Assembly: GCA_963836015.1 (NCBI GenBank)
Contig: CAWIIF010000004.1
Location: forward strand, 744,001-808,000
DNA: 64,000 nt
DNA from: CAWCDJ01 sp963836015
Lineage (GTDB): Bacteria > Acidobacteriota > Terriglobia > Bryobacterales > Bryobacteraceae
Direction of reading: 5' to 3'
Below, one piece after another: positions 20,677-29,563 of this stretch (positions are counted from its first letter, which is position 1; each line of letters begins with the position of its first letter). The notes under the pieces are model-generated. The model searched no databases and had not been told where the DNA came from. It was given only the letters and a program-made list of their open reading frames with translations. The position numbers and the translations under genes are program-made.

Positions 20677-21090
20677 CTAGGAGGGCCTCGCCTCATTCAG
20701 GATACGGACCGCGCGGGTGACATCTTCGGTCGAGCCGTTCGCGATCAGCAGGTACTTGTTGGCGCGCAGTTCGGCCTCGTACTGCCTCGCCATGGGCCTG
20801 CTGACCCCGATGGTATAAAGTCCCGCGCCGAATGCGCTCAACTCGCCGAAAATAGTAGCGTTCGCCATTACAGCGATCAGCCAGGCCTCCATGGGGCCGA
20901 GGACGAAGATCTCCCCCACGTCGGGTAGGGAGAATTCACTGTAGGCGTCCGAATTGTCCAGCGGCAAGCCTTTCCGGCAGACCAGGGAAAGCGAGCCTTT
21001 GTCGAATCCCGCGCCGGAAAGCGCCGCCCACGCGGTTTTCGCTTCGACGTGGTCGGCGAAAACCACCACAGCAACGTTTTGTTCTGGCAT
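20677..21090 (-). CDS. Short DUF1269-like (stress protein 17M-like) protein
   Basis: A 137-residue protein. The ends resemble proteins of the general-stress 17M/DUF1269 type: VAVVVFADHVEAKTAWAALS..AGFD at the start and SAFGAGLYTIGVSRPMARQYEAELRANKYLLIANG towards the end. The long Gly-zipper membrane region those relatives carry between the two parts is much reduced here to EIFVLGPMEAWLIAVMANATIFG (in parts). ATG 21090 has AGGGG upstream. It is divergent from the CHASE3 kinase, with 251 bp between the starts. Function unknown. Confidence 0.65.
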   Translation of the reverse strand: MPEQNVAVVVFADHVEAKTAWAALSGAGFDKGSLSLVCRKGLPLDNSDAYSEFSLPDVGEIFVLGPMEAWLIAVMANATIFGELSAFGAGLYTIGVSRPMARQYEAELRANKYLLIANGSTEDVTRAVRILNEARPS

Positions 21091-21288
21091 TTGCCCCTAA
21101 CGCATGGAGATTGAGCAACTGCCGTGCCAGTAGGGAAAATGCCGGATTCCGCCCAAGCTGCCCGGACACGTGGCGTGTTTTGCGTCAGGATGCCGCGATA
21201 ACGTACACCGTTACCCAAAGAGGCGAATTGCGGAACATCTCCTTCCGGCGCTGGCCGCACACACGTTTGCCGCGCCCCGGGGTGTGGC

Positions 21289-21316
21289 CTGACACTGGCA
21301 CCGTTTGTGCTACGAT
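21289..21316 (+). promoter_or_regulatory. Candidate sigma70 promoter of the CHASE3 kinase operon
   Basis: CTGACA (21289-21294) and TACGAT (21311-21316) are separated by 16 bp, matching the consensus at 5/6 and 4/6. A start near 21323 would give a short leader ending in AGGGCAAGG before ATG 21342. If right, the upstream ATG 21315 lies in the -10 element and cannot be used. Confidence 0.4.
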
Positions 21317-21341
21317 GCTCCCAACCGACCAGGGCAAGGCC

Positions 21342-24095
21342 ATGGACAAGCTGTTGATCGGTGCATTCGGACTGGCGCTCGCGGTGTTGTCGACGATCGG
21401 CTTCCTCTCCTATCGCAGCACCGAACATCTGGTTGCCGTCCAGCAGCAGGTAGACCACACTCACGAAGTGCTGGAGCGGCTCGACAGTGTTCTTGCCGAT
21501 GTCCTGCAAACCGAAAGCGCCACGCGCGGCTATATCCTGTCCGGCGATGAGCAGTACGTGGCATCCCGGAAGACTGCCGCCGCGGAACTCGACCGGACGC
21601 TCACGATGCTCCCCCATCTCCTGGCCGACGATGCGGATCAACTGTCGTTGATGGGCCGGCTCAGGAATCCGATCGAAGAGAAGCTGCGCCTTCAACAGGC
21701 CAAGATCGAGCTTCGACGGGACCAGGGCGCCGTCCCGGCTACGCAGTCGTTCCTCGGCGGGCAGGGCAGTGAGATATTCGACCAGGTGCACGGGCTGATT
21801 GACCGCATGAAGGTCCACGAAAAGTCCCTGTTGAGAAGCAGGACCGACCGCGCGCAGGCGGATGCGGCCGCGTCGGTTCGTATGTTGTGGATCGGCTCGC
21901 TTTTCAGCTTCTTCGTCCTGGGCGCGGTGTGTTACCGCCTGACGCGGGAGATCTGGCGGCGGCGGGCTTCGGAGTCCCAGTTGCTCCACTCCAACCGGAT
22001 GTACGCGCTGCTCAGCGAAACCAACCAGGCGATCGTTCGCGCGCGGGAAAGCCGGCCGTTGTTGCAGGAGGTTTGCAGGATTGCCGCCTCCCAGGGGCTC
22101 TTCGAATTTGTCTGGATCGCATCCGCGGAGCCAGGCGCGCCCGGGCCGGTCGCATCGGACCCATCCGCTCCTCCGGCCCCGTCGGGAGAAGCGGATGGTC
22201 GGTGGCAGGAATTCGCGGCCCGCCTGGGTGAAGGCACGCCCCTGATCTGCAACGATCTCCGGCGGGAAGACTGGGGTACGCCCTGGCGAGACGATGCCCT
22301 GCGGCGGGGATTCCGCAGCGCGGCGGTGTTCCCGATCCGGATGGAAGGCGTCTGGACCGCCATTCTGGGGTTGTACAGCGGCGAGCCGGGCATCTTCGAG
22401 CCGGGTGTGACGGCGTTGCTCGATGAGGTCACCTCCGACCTGGCCTTCGCCCTGATCAACATCCAAAGGCAGAAGGAACGTGAACTTGCCGAAGAGGCTC
22501 TGAGAACGCAGGCTCAGATCATCGACCAGGTCCACGATGCCATCGTCTCGACCGACATGGAAGGAGTGGTCACCAGCTGGAACAAGGGCGCGGAAAGGCT
22601 GACCGGCTATTCCGCCGAAGATGCGCTCGGCCGGCACATCTCGTTTCTGTATCCTGCCGAAGAGCAGGAGTTTCTGCGGAACGGCCTGATGCAGCCGCTC
22701 CAGCGGGAAGGCAATCACGAGGCTGAAGTCCGCATGCGCAAGAAATCCGGCGACGATTTCTATGCGCACCTGGCGCTATCGCTGCAGCGCGACCGCGAAG
22801 GCAGGCCCTTCGGGATGATCGGCTACTCGATGGACATTACGAAGGCCAGGGAATCCGAGCACGCGCTGCGCGAGAGCGAGGAGCGGTTCCGCCAGATGGC
22901 GGAGAACGTCCGGGAAGTATTCTGGCTCGCCGACGCGAAATCCTCGCGGATTCTCTACCTCAGCCCCGCCTTCGAATCGTTGTGGGGCCGGCCCTGCGAC
23001 AGCATCTCGGGCAGGCCGGCGAGCACCAATCAGGAGTGGGTGTACCCCGACGACCGCGCGCGCGTCGCGGAATACTTCGAGAGCGCCCGTCACGGCAGCG
23101 ACTCGACCGTCGAATTTCGACTGCTCCGGCCGGATGGAACCGTGCGGTGGGCCTGGGACCGCGCGTTTCCGATTCGCGACTCTTCGGAAAGCGTCTACCG
23201 CGTCGCCGGCATCACGCAGGACATTACCGATCGCAAGGCCGCGGAACTGGAGGTCCGCCGCCTGAACAGCGATCTCGAGGGGCGCGTGGCCGAGCGTACC
23301 TCCGAGCTCGACCGCGTCAACCGGGAGCTGGCCGTGCGAAACCAGGAAGTGGAGCGCGCCAACCGCCTGAAAAGCGAGTTTCTGGCAAGTATGAGCCATG
23401 AACTGCGTACGCCCTTGAATGCCATCATCGGCTTTTCCGACCTCCTGGCCCGCGGCAAGGGCGGCCCGTTGAACGACAGGCACCGCCACTTTGTCGGGCA
23501 CGTCCAGGACGCCGCCCGGCACCTGCTGCAGCTTATTAACGACATCCTCGACCTCTCCAAGATCGAATCCGGACGGGTGGAATTGGAACCGCAGGAGTTC
23601 TCCGTGGCGGCGGCGCTGGATGAAGTCCTCTCGCTGATCACTCCGCTGGCGATCAACAAATCGATCCAGGTTTCGACCAGCGTCCCCGCCGATCAGTTGA
23701 TCTATGCCGAGCGGATCCGGTTCAAGCAGATCCTGTTCAATCTCTTGAGCAACGCGGTGAAGTTTACGCCGGAGCAGGGAAAGGTCGCGATCGAATGTTC
23801 GCCCGATCCGGGGGGTATGCTGATTTCAGTGAGCGATACCGGCATCGGAATTCCGGCCGGGCAACAACAAGTGGTCTTTGAAGAGTTCCAACAGGTTGGA
23901 ACCACGACCAAGGGAGTCAAGGAAGGCACGGGGCTCGGGCTCGCCATAACCAAACGGCTGGTGGAGCTGCACGGGGGCAGGATCTGGCTTGCCAGCGAGC
24001 CGGGCAAGGGCAGCCGGTTCAGCTTTACCCTTCCGATGAAGGCCGCCGGAATCGAAGTGGCGGAAGGGCGCACGAGGGGCGCTCAAGCCCAGTGA
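21342..24095 (+). CDS. Hybrid-sensor histidine kinase: CHASE3-GAF-PAS-PAS-HisKA-HATPase
   Basis: A 917-residue membrane kinase. TM1 (about 1-22) and TM2 (about 181-201) enclose a helical CHASE3-like periplasmic sensor (LVAVQQQVDHTHEVLERLDSV in parts, TESATRGYILSGD). A GAF-like domain follows (about 225-375, ICRIAASQGLFEFVWI). Then come two PAS domains (about 384-505 and 506-630), a coiled coil, HisKA with SMSHELRTPLNAIIGF (His686) and HATPase with LFNLLSNAVKFTP, VSDTGIGIP and KEGTGLGLAITK. It has no receiver of its own; the following gene supplies one, sharing a GTGA overlap. Start 21342 fits the promoter and ribosome site; 21315 is an alternative. Confidence 0.9.
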   Translation: MDKLLIGAFGLALAVLSTIGFLSYRSTEHLVAVQQQVDHTHEVLERLDSVLADVLQTESATRGYILSGDEQYVASRKTAAAELDRTLTMLPHLLADDADQLSLMGRLRNPIEEKLRLQQAKIELRRDQGAVPATQSFLGGQGSEIFDQVHGLIDRMKVHEKSLLRSRTDRAQADAAASVRMLWIGSLFSFFVLGAVCYRLTREIWRRRASESQLLHSNRMYALLSETNQAIVRARESRPLLQEVCRIAASQGLFEFVWIASAEPGAPGPVASDPSAPPAPSGEADGRWQEFAARLGEGTPLICNDLRREDWGTPWRDDALRRGFRSAAVFPIRMEGVWTAILGLYSGEPGIFEPGVTALLDEVTSDLAFALINIQRQKERELAEEALRTQAQIIDQVHDAIVSTDMEGVVTSWNKGAERLTGYSAEDALGRHISFLYPAEEQEFLRNGLMQPLQREGNHEAEVRMRKKSGDDFYAHLALSLQRDREGRPFGMIGYSMDITKARESEHALRESEERFRQMAENVREVFWLADAKSSRILYLSPAFESLWGRPCDSISGRPASTNQEWVYPDDRARVAEYFESARHGSDSTVEFRLLRPDGTVRWAWDRAFPIRDSSESVYRVAGITQDITDRKAAELEVRRLNSDLEGRVAERTSELDRVNRELAVRNQEVERANRLKSEFLASMSHELRTPLNAIIGFSDLLARGKGGPLNDRHRHFVGHVQDAARHLLQLINDILDLSKIESGRVELEPQEFSVAAALDEVLSLITPLAINKSIQVSTSVPADQLIYAERIRFKQILFNLLSNAVKFTPEQGKVAIECSPDPGGMLISVSDTGIGIPAGQQQVVFEEFQQVGTTTKGVKEGTGLGLAITKRLVELHGGRIWLASEPGKGSRFSFTLPMKAAGIEVAEGRTRGAQAQ

Positions 24096-24487
24096 AGAAA
24101 ATTCTGGTGGTAGACGACAACCCCGTAAGCCGGGAATTGATTCGTGAGGTTCTGGAAGCTCCCGACCTGCAGATTCTGGAAGCTCCCGACGGGAAGGCCG
24201 CGCTCCAGGCGATTTCGGACCTGGGGCCCGATCTGGTGCTGATGGATATCCAGATGCCCGTGCTGGACGGTTTCGCCGCGTTGCATGTGCTACGGGAAAA
24301 TCCGCGCTTCGAGAACCTGCCCGTGCTGGCGGTGACCGCCTTCGCCATGCGCGGCGACCGGGAAAAGGCCCTGCGCTCCGGGTTTAACGAATACATCACA
24401 AAGCCGATCGACGGTGCGGAACTGGAAGCCCTGGTCCGCTCCTTCCTCGGCGGGCAAACCAACGAAACGGTGTTCAATGGCATCTGA
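24092..24487 (+). CDS. Single-domain response regulator (CheY-like)
   Basis: A 131-residue receiver with no output domain: acidic pair D8-D9 (LVVDDNP), phosphoacceptor D52 (LVLMDIQMP), and ITKP with K104. It starts at GTG 24092 within the kinase stop (GTGA) and its own end overlaps the sigma54 activator start by 11 nt. It is therefore likely an intermediate in a relay, or a competing phosphate sink, between the kinase and the next gene. Confidence 0.93.
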   Translation: MKKILVVDDNPVSRELIREVLEAPDLQILEAPDGKAALQAISDLGPDLVLMDIQMPVLDGFAALHVLRENPRFENLPVLAVTAFAMRGDREKALRSGFNEYITKPIDGAELEALVRSFLGGQTNETVFNGI

Positions 24488-25880
24488 ACGGCATATGGTG
24501 ACCCTGGTTGCGGTGGACGACGACTGCGCGGCACTGGAGTTGATCCGCGCCGCCCTCGACGAGGAAGGTCTCGAGATCCTGACCGAAACCGATGCCGCGC
24601 GCGGCCTCGCCCTGATCCTGCGGAAGAGGCCCCATATCGCGCTGCTGGATCTGTTCATGCCGGGGATGAACGGCATGGCTCTTCTCGAGCGGGTGGCCGA
24701 GGCGTGCCCGGAGACGGATGTGATCCTGGTTACCGCGAACTATTCCACCGATGCCGCCGTGGAAGCCATTCAGAAAGGCGCCTGCGACTACATCACGAAG
24801 CCCGTCTCGGTGGACGATCTGGTGCAGCGGGTCGGCAGGCTGGCGGCGGAAGTGCGGCGCCGCCAGAAGACCATCGAGCTCGACGATGAACTGCTGCGGG
24901 CCTCGCAGTTTCAGGATATGGTGGGCCGGAGCCCCCTGATGCTGGAGGTGTTCGCGCGGATCCGCCGCGTGGCGCCGCATTTTCGCACGGCCCTCGTCAC
25001 GGGCCAGACCGGCACCGGGAAGGAACTCGCGGCTTCCGCCCTGCACCGCCTGAGTCCGGCGGCCGCCAACCGTTTCGTGGTGTGTAACTCGTCGGCCGTG
25101 GTGGAGACCCTCTTCGAGAGTGAGCTGTTCGGACACGTGAAAGGCGCGTTCACGGGAGCTACCCAGGACAAGATGGGATTGATGGAACATGCCAACGGAG
25201 GAACCATGTTCCTGGACGAAATCGGCGATATGCCGCTATCCACCCAGGCTAAGCTGCTGCGCGCGCTCCAGAACCAGGAAATCCAGCGGGTGGGGTCGCT
25301 TGCAATCCGGAAAGTAGATGTCCGGGTGATCGCGGCAACCCATCGCGACCTCCGGCAGATGGTGGCTCAGGGGAAGTTCCGCGAAGATCTCTTCTACCGC
25401 CTGTCGCGGGTCGAGATCAAGCTTCCTCGGCTGGCGGATCGCAAAGAGGACTTGCCGCTGCTCGTCCGGCATTTCACGGACGGATTCTCGGTGGAATATC
25501 ACAAGACGATTCTCGGCGTCACACCCCGCGCGCAGGTGGTGCTATCCCGTTATGGGTGGCCTGGGAATGTCCGCGAGCTGGAAAATGTGCTGAGCGAGGC
25601 CTGCATGATGGCGGACGGCGAGCGGATCGACGTCCGGGACCTCCCGGCCTACGTTCGAGAAGCCGGAGCGAGGCCCGAGCTGGATGCGGAGCGGGAGATC
25701 GAATCCGCGGCCGAAGAGATGTTGCCGCTCGATGAAGTGCATCGCCGCTATTGCCTGCGGATCCTCGATCGCGTGCGCGGCAACAAGGCGCGAGCCGCGA
25801 AAGTCCTGGGCATCAACCGGGCCACGCTCTACCGCATTCTGGGCGACTCGGGAAGCGACGTCGAGGCGACCAGCGCATAG
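24477..25880 (+). CDS. Sigma54-dependent NtrC-family response regulator
   Basis: A 467-residue transcription activator. The receiver has D14-D15, D58 (LLDLFMPGMNG) and K108. The AAA+ domain has Walker A GQTGTGKE (176-183), the sigma54-contacting GAFTGA loop (223-228) and Walker B GTMFLDEIGD (242-251). A Fis-type helix-turn-helix ends the protein (RVRGNKARAAKVLGINRATLYRIL in parts). It should remodel RNAP-sigma54 at -24/-12 promoters; I saw no convincing TGGC-N8-TTGC site nearby. ATG 24477 is taken as start; ATG 24495 is possible. Third gene of the CHASE3 kinase operon. Confidence 0.93.
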   Translation: MASERHMVTLVAVDDDCAALELIRAALDEEGLEILTETDAARGLALILRKRPHIALLDLFMPGMNGMALLERVAEACPETDVILVTANYSTDAAVEAIQKGACDYITKPVSVDDLVQRVGRLAAEVRRRQKTIELDDELLRASQFQDMVGRSPLMLEVFARIRRVAPHFRTALVTGQTGTGKELAASALHRLSPAAANRFVVCNSSAVVETLFESELFGHVKGAFTGATQDKMGLMEHANGGTMFLDEIGDMPLSTQAKLLRALQNQEIQRVGSLAIRKVDVRVIAATHRDLRQMVAQGKFREDLFYRLSRVEIKLPRLADRKEDLPLLVRHFTDGFSVEYHKTILGVTPRAQVVLSRYGWPGNVRELENVLSEACMMADGERIDVRDLPAYVREAGARPELDAEREIESAAEEMLPLDEVHRRYCLRILDRVRGNKARAAKVLGINRATLYRILGDSGSDVEATSA

Positions 25881-25920
25881 ATGCTGAATCCAACGCTGAG
25901 GTCCAGTTCCGGCACCCCGG

Positions 25921-26655
25921 CTAAGTGATGTTCCCGGACGACCTGCGAACGGCTTCGTTGAAGCGTGCGAGTTGCCCCGCCGCGGCGCGGTCGGCCAGCA
26001 CCAGGGCGCGCTCGCGTTCGATCCGGCCGGCGGGGATCGACGGGTCGCCGTCCCGCAGGCGCCCGAACATGGCCGCCTTCTCGCTCCCCGTCACCACCCA
26101 TAGAATCATGCGGGCGCGGTTGATAATCGGGTATGTCAGGGTCATCCGGCGCCGCATCTGGTAGTCGCCCGTCACCGCCACGTCCGCGTCCGTAACGTCG
26201 AGCACAGGGTCTCCGGGCACCAGGGACGCGGTATGGCCGTCCGGTCCAAGGCCCAGGTGAACCAGGTCGAGTGTGGGGGGATCTCCGGCGATCTCGCGCA
26301 ATGTCGCCGCATATTCGGCGGCGCCGGCCTTGAGGTCGGCAGCATCTACCGGCATTGCGTGGATCTGGTTGGGAGCGAGCGGCGCGTGCTCGAGAAGGCT
26401 CTCCTGCAAATGGGTCAGGTTGCGGTCGGGGTGCCCATCGGGAGCCACCCGCTCATCCACCTGGAAGATCTGCAGTTCTTTCCACGGCACCCGCTGATTG
26501 GCGAGGGCCCGCAGCATCATCCAGGGGGTATGGCCGCCGCTGACCGCCATGACGAACCGGCCCCGCGCCGCCACCGCCATGCGCGCTTCCGCGGCGATTA
26601 CCGCGGCGGCCCTCTCGGCCACGGACTCCGCGTCCGCAAGTACTTCGATCTTCAT
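25921..26655 (-). CDS. pgl: 6-phosphogluconolactonase
   Basis: A 244-residue cytosolic hydrolase of the oxidative pentose phosphate pathway, converting 6-phosphogluconolactone to 6-phosphogluconate. The NagB/DevB fold is marked by AVSGGHTPWMML (about 42-53), FQVDERVAPDGHPDRN and HLGLGPDGHTASLVPG. It follows gnd by 16 nt, so consecutive pathway steps are co-transcribed. ATG 26655 (MKIEVLAD) is used; ATG 26664 three codons earlier is equally possible. It is convergent with the sigma54 regulator gene. Confidence 0.93.
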   Translation of the reverse strand: MKIEVLADAESVAERAAAVIAAEARMAVAARGRFVMAVSGGHTPWMMLRALANQRVPWKELQIFQVDERVAPDGHPDRNLTHLQESLLEHAPLAPNQIHAMPVDAADLKAGAAEYAATLREIAGDPPTLDLVHLGLGPDGHTASLVPGDPVLDVTDADVAVTGDYQMRRRMTLTYPIINRARMILWVVTGSEKAAMFGRLRDGDPSIPAGRIERERALVLADRAAAGQLARFNEAVRRSSGNIT

Positions 26656-26671
26656 AACTCCCATCCCCGGC

Positions 26672-27691
26672 CTATCCGGCCATGACTTTCTCCCGGTGCC
26701 CGCCGAACTGGTAGCGCATGGCGGAGAGCAGCTTGTCCTGGTAATCCGCCTCTCCCCGCGAGGTGAAGCGTTGATAAAGCGCCGCCGAAAGCACCGGCAC
26801 GGGCACCGCTTCGTCGATCGCCGCCTTGATGGTCCAACGTCCTTCGCCCGAGTCCGAAACGTGACCCTCGTACTCGGCCAGCTCCGGGTCCCTGGCGAGG
26901 GCCGCGGCGGTGAGGTCGAGCAGCCAGGACGCGATGACGCTGCCGCGCCGCCAGACTTCCGCAATGTCCGCCACGTTGAGATCGTATTGATAGTTCTCGG
27001 GATGGCGAAGCGGCGTGGTCTCCGCATCGGCGGCATGTGGCTGCTTCCCTACATTGGCGTCGCGCAACACGCCCATCCCTTCGGCATAGGCAGCCATAAT
27101 CCCATACTCGATGCCGTTGTGCACCATCTTGACGAAGTGTCCGGCGCCGTTCGGTCCGCAATGCAGATACCCGGATTCGGCGGTCCCGCCCGGACGCGGC
27201 CGGCCCTCCGTGCGCGGGATGCTGCCTTGCCCGGGGGCCAGCGCGCTAAATATCGGGTCCAGGTGCCGGACCACTTCGGTTTCGCCGCCGATCATCATGC
27301 AGTAGCCGCGTTCCAGGCCCCACACGCCCCCGCTGGTCCCCACGTCTACGTAGTGCACCTTCTTGCCGGCCAGCTCGTGGGCGCGGCGGATATCGTCCAC
27401 ATAGTAGGAATTGCCGCCATCGATGAGAATGTCGCCCGTTTCCAGGTGCGGGGTAATTTCCGCGATGGTGCGGTCCACGACTGCCGCCGGCACCATCAAC
27501 CAGACGGCCCGCGGCGCTTTCAGCTTCTTTACGAGATCGTCCAGCCCGGCGGCGCCGGCCGCCTTCTCCTTCACCAATTCTTCTACAGCCTTCGGAGACG
27601 TATCGAAGACGACGCAGCGGTGTCCGTTCCGCAACAGCCGCCGGACCATGTTGGCTCCCATCCTGCCGAGGCCGACCATTCCCAGTTCCAT
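26672..27691 (-). CDS. gnd: 6-phosphogluconate dehydrogenase, decarboxylating (GndB/YqeC type)
   Basis: A 339-residue enzyme oxidising 6-phosphogluconate to ribulose 5-phosphate. It has the N-terminal Rossmann motif GLGRMGANMV (7-16), DGGNSYY (about 91-97), GTSGGVWGLERGY and the catalytic-Lys region FVKMVHNGIEYG. The short length (about 340 instead of 470) marks the NAD-type GndB class. ATG 27691 has an excellent AAGGAGGGG site 6-7 nt upstream. Order is HAD protein, gnd, pgl; no zwf is seen in the window. Confidence 0.94.
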   Translation of the reverse strand: MELGMVGLGRMGANMVRRLLRNGHRCVVFDTSPKAVEELVKEKAAGAAGLDDLVKKLKAPRAVWLMVPAAVVDRTIAEITPHLETGDILIDGGNSYYVDDIRRAHELAGKKVHYVDVGTSGGVWGLERGYCMMIGGETEVVRHLDPIFSALAPGQGSIPRTEGRPRPGGTAESGYLHCGPNGAGHFVKMVHNGIEYGIMAAYAEGMGVLRDANVGKQPHAADAETTPLRHPENYQYDLNVADIAEVWRRGSVIASWLLDLTAAALARDPELAEYEGHVSDSGEGRWTIKAAIDEAVPVPVLSAALYQRFTSRGEADYQDKLLSAMRYQFGGHREKVMAG

Positions 27692-27754
27692 CCACTCCCC
27701 TCCTTATCCGCAAGTGCGCGCCGCACGTTCAGGGCCAAAGCGGCCCGCCTGCCG

Positions 27755-28459
27755 TCACCCCGCCACTTCGATTTCACCTCGGGCCAGCAGGGAGGGAAGC
27801 TCATAATCCAGGAGTTCGTCGATCCGCTCCACCGTGATGTCCGGTGTTGCGTACCGGCCCAGGTCGGCCGCAACCCTGGCGGCTTTCCCCTGGCGCGAGA
27901 GCACCGTGGTCACACGGCTTCCCCACGCCTCCCGGAACGTGGCCAGCGTTCGCGGGCTCTGGTCCACCAGGACATAATGTCTGGCCGGGTAATGATCTTC
28001 GATATCGTCCAGCGCGTCTTCCTTGTGGATGTAGATCAGAACGTGTCCCTCCACGGCGTCGAGAATTCCGGAACGCTCGATCTTGCGAGGCTGGAAAATC
28101 ACGTCGCCGTCCGATAGGACGATGGTCTGACCCCAGGTGCGGAAGCGCCTCAGGACTTCGAGAGCATGGGGATAGAGACGCTTGGCGAATGGGTAGTCGA
28201 GGAGGAAGGACGCCATGGACCGCAAACGATTGTCGTGCCGGTACTCGACGCGATACCGCTGCAGGGCTCCGAGGTAATCGGGATAGCCCAGGGATTGGCG
28301 CAACTGGTCGAGGATCGTACGGTAGCGGTCGCGGGAGGCCGCCCCATATTTCCGTTCGAGATAATCCTCTAAATCGCGCTGGACAGAGTCATGGTCGAGC
28401 AGTGTGCCGTCCACACCTACCAGGAAAGCTACGGGCACTGTGTTTCCACCACCGGTCAT
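27755..28459 (-). CDS. HAD-superfamily protein lacking the nucleophile Asp
   Basis: A 234-residue protein with the overall HAD phosphatase layout. Motif II IVLSDGD (Ser116) and motif III Lys126 (FQPRKIERSG) are present. But motif I reads VGVDGTLL: the nucleophile Asp position 15 is Gly, while the second Asp17 remains. Motif IV reads VLVDQSPRTL where family members I recall have VLVDDK, so the second acidic residue and the Lys are also lost. Phosphatase activity is therefore doubtful. The frame is intact and ATG 28459 has GAGGTG upstream, so it is not an obvious pseudogene. It lies 63 bp upstream of gnd on the same strand, as in other genomes where the family tends to accompany gnd (recalled). 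Confidence 0.8.
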   Translation of the reverse strand: MTGGGNTVPVAFLVGVDGTLLDHDSVQRDLEDYLERKYGAASRDRYRTILDQLRQSLGYPDYLGALQRYRVEYRHDNRLRSMASFLLDYPFAKRLYPHALEVLRRFRTWGQTIVLSDGDVIFQPRKIERSGILDAVEGHVLIYIHKEDALDDIEDHYPARHYVLVDQSPRTLATFREAWGSRVTTVLSRQGKAARVAADLGRYATPDITVERIDELLDYELPSLLARGEIEVAG

Positions 28460-28585
28460 GAGTGCACCTCACCGATAGCGGCCGCCAATCCGCGCTGGGG
28501 GAGGCCGCGAAAATTGGTCATCCGGTCCGAAAGCATGCTTTGGAGCCTGATGTCAACGATGGAGACCGAGACTTCTTTTTTTGAG

Positions 28586-29563
28586 TTACTTCAGTATCGC
28601 GGCGATTCCGCTTCTTACATCCAGGGTCCACGGCGCAGGCTCGGGAAGCCGGAGGCGTCCGCCGCCGATCTCGACCGGCATCCAGAGATAGCGCGAGTCC
28701 CACTGCGTGCGAGGCTTCCACTGGTCCCCCATGAAGATGACGGCGGTCCCCTTCCTGCCTTCGACCTTCAGCAGCATGGTGGATTGCGAACCGTAGGTGT
28801 TCGCCTCGGGAGGCGCGATATCCCTGAATTCCGACCAGGGACCCTCCAGCCTGGAAGCAGTGGCGTACTTGTTGGGATTTGGCCGCCATCCGGTGAGCGC
28901 CGAGCCGAGGGCATAGTACAGCCCCTGGTAATGCACAACTGCGCCTCCTTCGAGCGGCGCCTGAATGAGGCAGACATCCTTCTCGACATTCAGGTAGTCC
29001 TCGGAAAGCTTCGCGATATGGAAGCCTTTCACGGGGCGGTCCTCGAAGATCAGGTAAGCCGAACCGTCGTCATCGAGGAACTGGCCGATGTCCCGGCTTT
29101 CGTGGCCGAGCGGCCGGAAGCTCTTGAGGAAGCGGTAATCTCCATCCACCGTATCGGACACCGCCACCGCCACCCGCGCGTAGCGGTATCGGGCGTCATC
29201 GAGGTGCATGTACATGACGAACTTTTTGGTCTTCGCATTGTAGAAGACCTTCGGCCGCTCGAGAACCCAGCCGGGGCCCAGGTCCTCCGGATCCGGGAAG
29301 ACGATCTTGCGGCGGAACGTCCAGTGAACCAGGTCCTTCGACGAATAACAGCCGACATACCTTTGCGCGGGGTCGAGCCCCTGGGAGCGGTCTTCCCCGA
29401 ACCAGAACCAGGTGTCGTGCAGCTTGATGATGCCTCCTCCGTGCGCCTGAATGTGACGTCCGCGGTTATCGGGCCAGGGTTCGCCCGGTTTGATGACCGC
29501 CGGCGCCGCGGCGACCCCGGCGGCAGCCGCCAGCAGCAGGAGAGCGGGCAGTCGGAAATTCAT
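28586..29563 (-). CDS. Exported GH43-like five-bladed beta-propeller protein
   Basis: A 325-residue protein with signal peptide (MNFRLPALLLLAAAAGVAAA, residues 1-20). Repeated blade motifs follow: AHGGGIIKLHDTWFWFGED, SSKDLVHWTF, LERPKVFYNAKTKKFVMYMH, DDDGSAYLIFED and LEGGAVVHYQGLYYALGS. This fits GH43-like (clan GH-F) glycosidases, which often cut arabinan or galactan; the exact activity cannot be read. ATG 29563 overlaps the FG-GAP gene stop (ATGA). It ends the three-gene operon 31777-28586. Confidence 0.82.
   Translation of the reverse strand: MNFRLPALLLLAAAAGVAAAPAVIKPGEPWPDNRGRHIQAHGGGIIKLHDTWFWFGEDRSQGLDPAQRYVGCYSSKDLVHWTFRRKIVFPDPEDLGPGWVLERPKVFYNAKTKKFVMYMHLDDARYRYARVAVAVSDTVDGDYRFLKSFRPLGHESRDIGQFLDDDGSAYLIFEDRPVKGFHIAKLSEDYLNVEKDVCLIQAPLEGGAVVHYQGLYYALGSALTGWRPNPNKYATASRLEGPWSEFRDIAPPEANTYGSQSTMLLKVEGRKGTAVIFMGDQWKPRTQWDSRYLWMPVEIGGGRLRLPEPAPWTLDVRSGIAAILK

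Noticed and set aside
20877..22769. 630-codon minus-strand open frame
   Set aside because: Antisense to the CHASE3 kinase, whose domains are clear; no domain pattern in this frame.
24150..24190. 17-bp direct repeat (offset 24 bp) in the single-domain receiver gene, suggesting slippage duplication
   Set aside because: The receiver has normal length and both LEAPD copies fall at usual receiver positions, so nothing extra was inserted.
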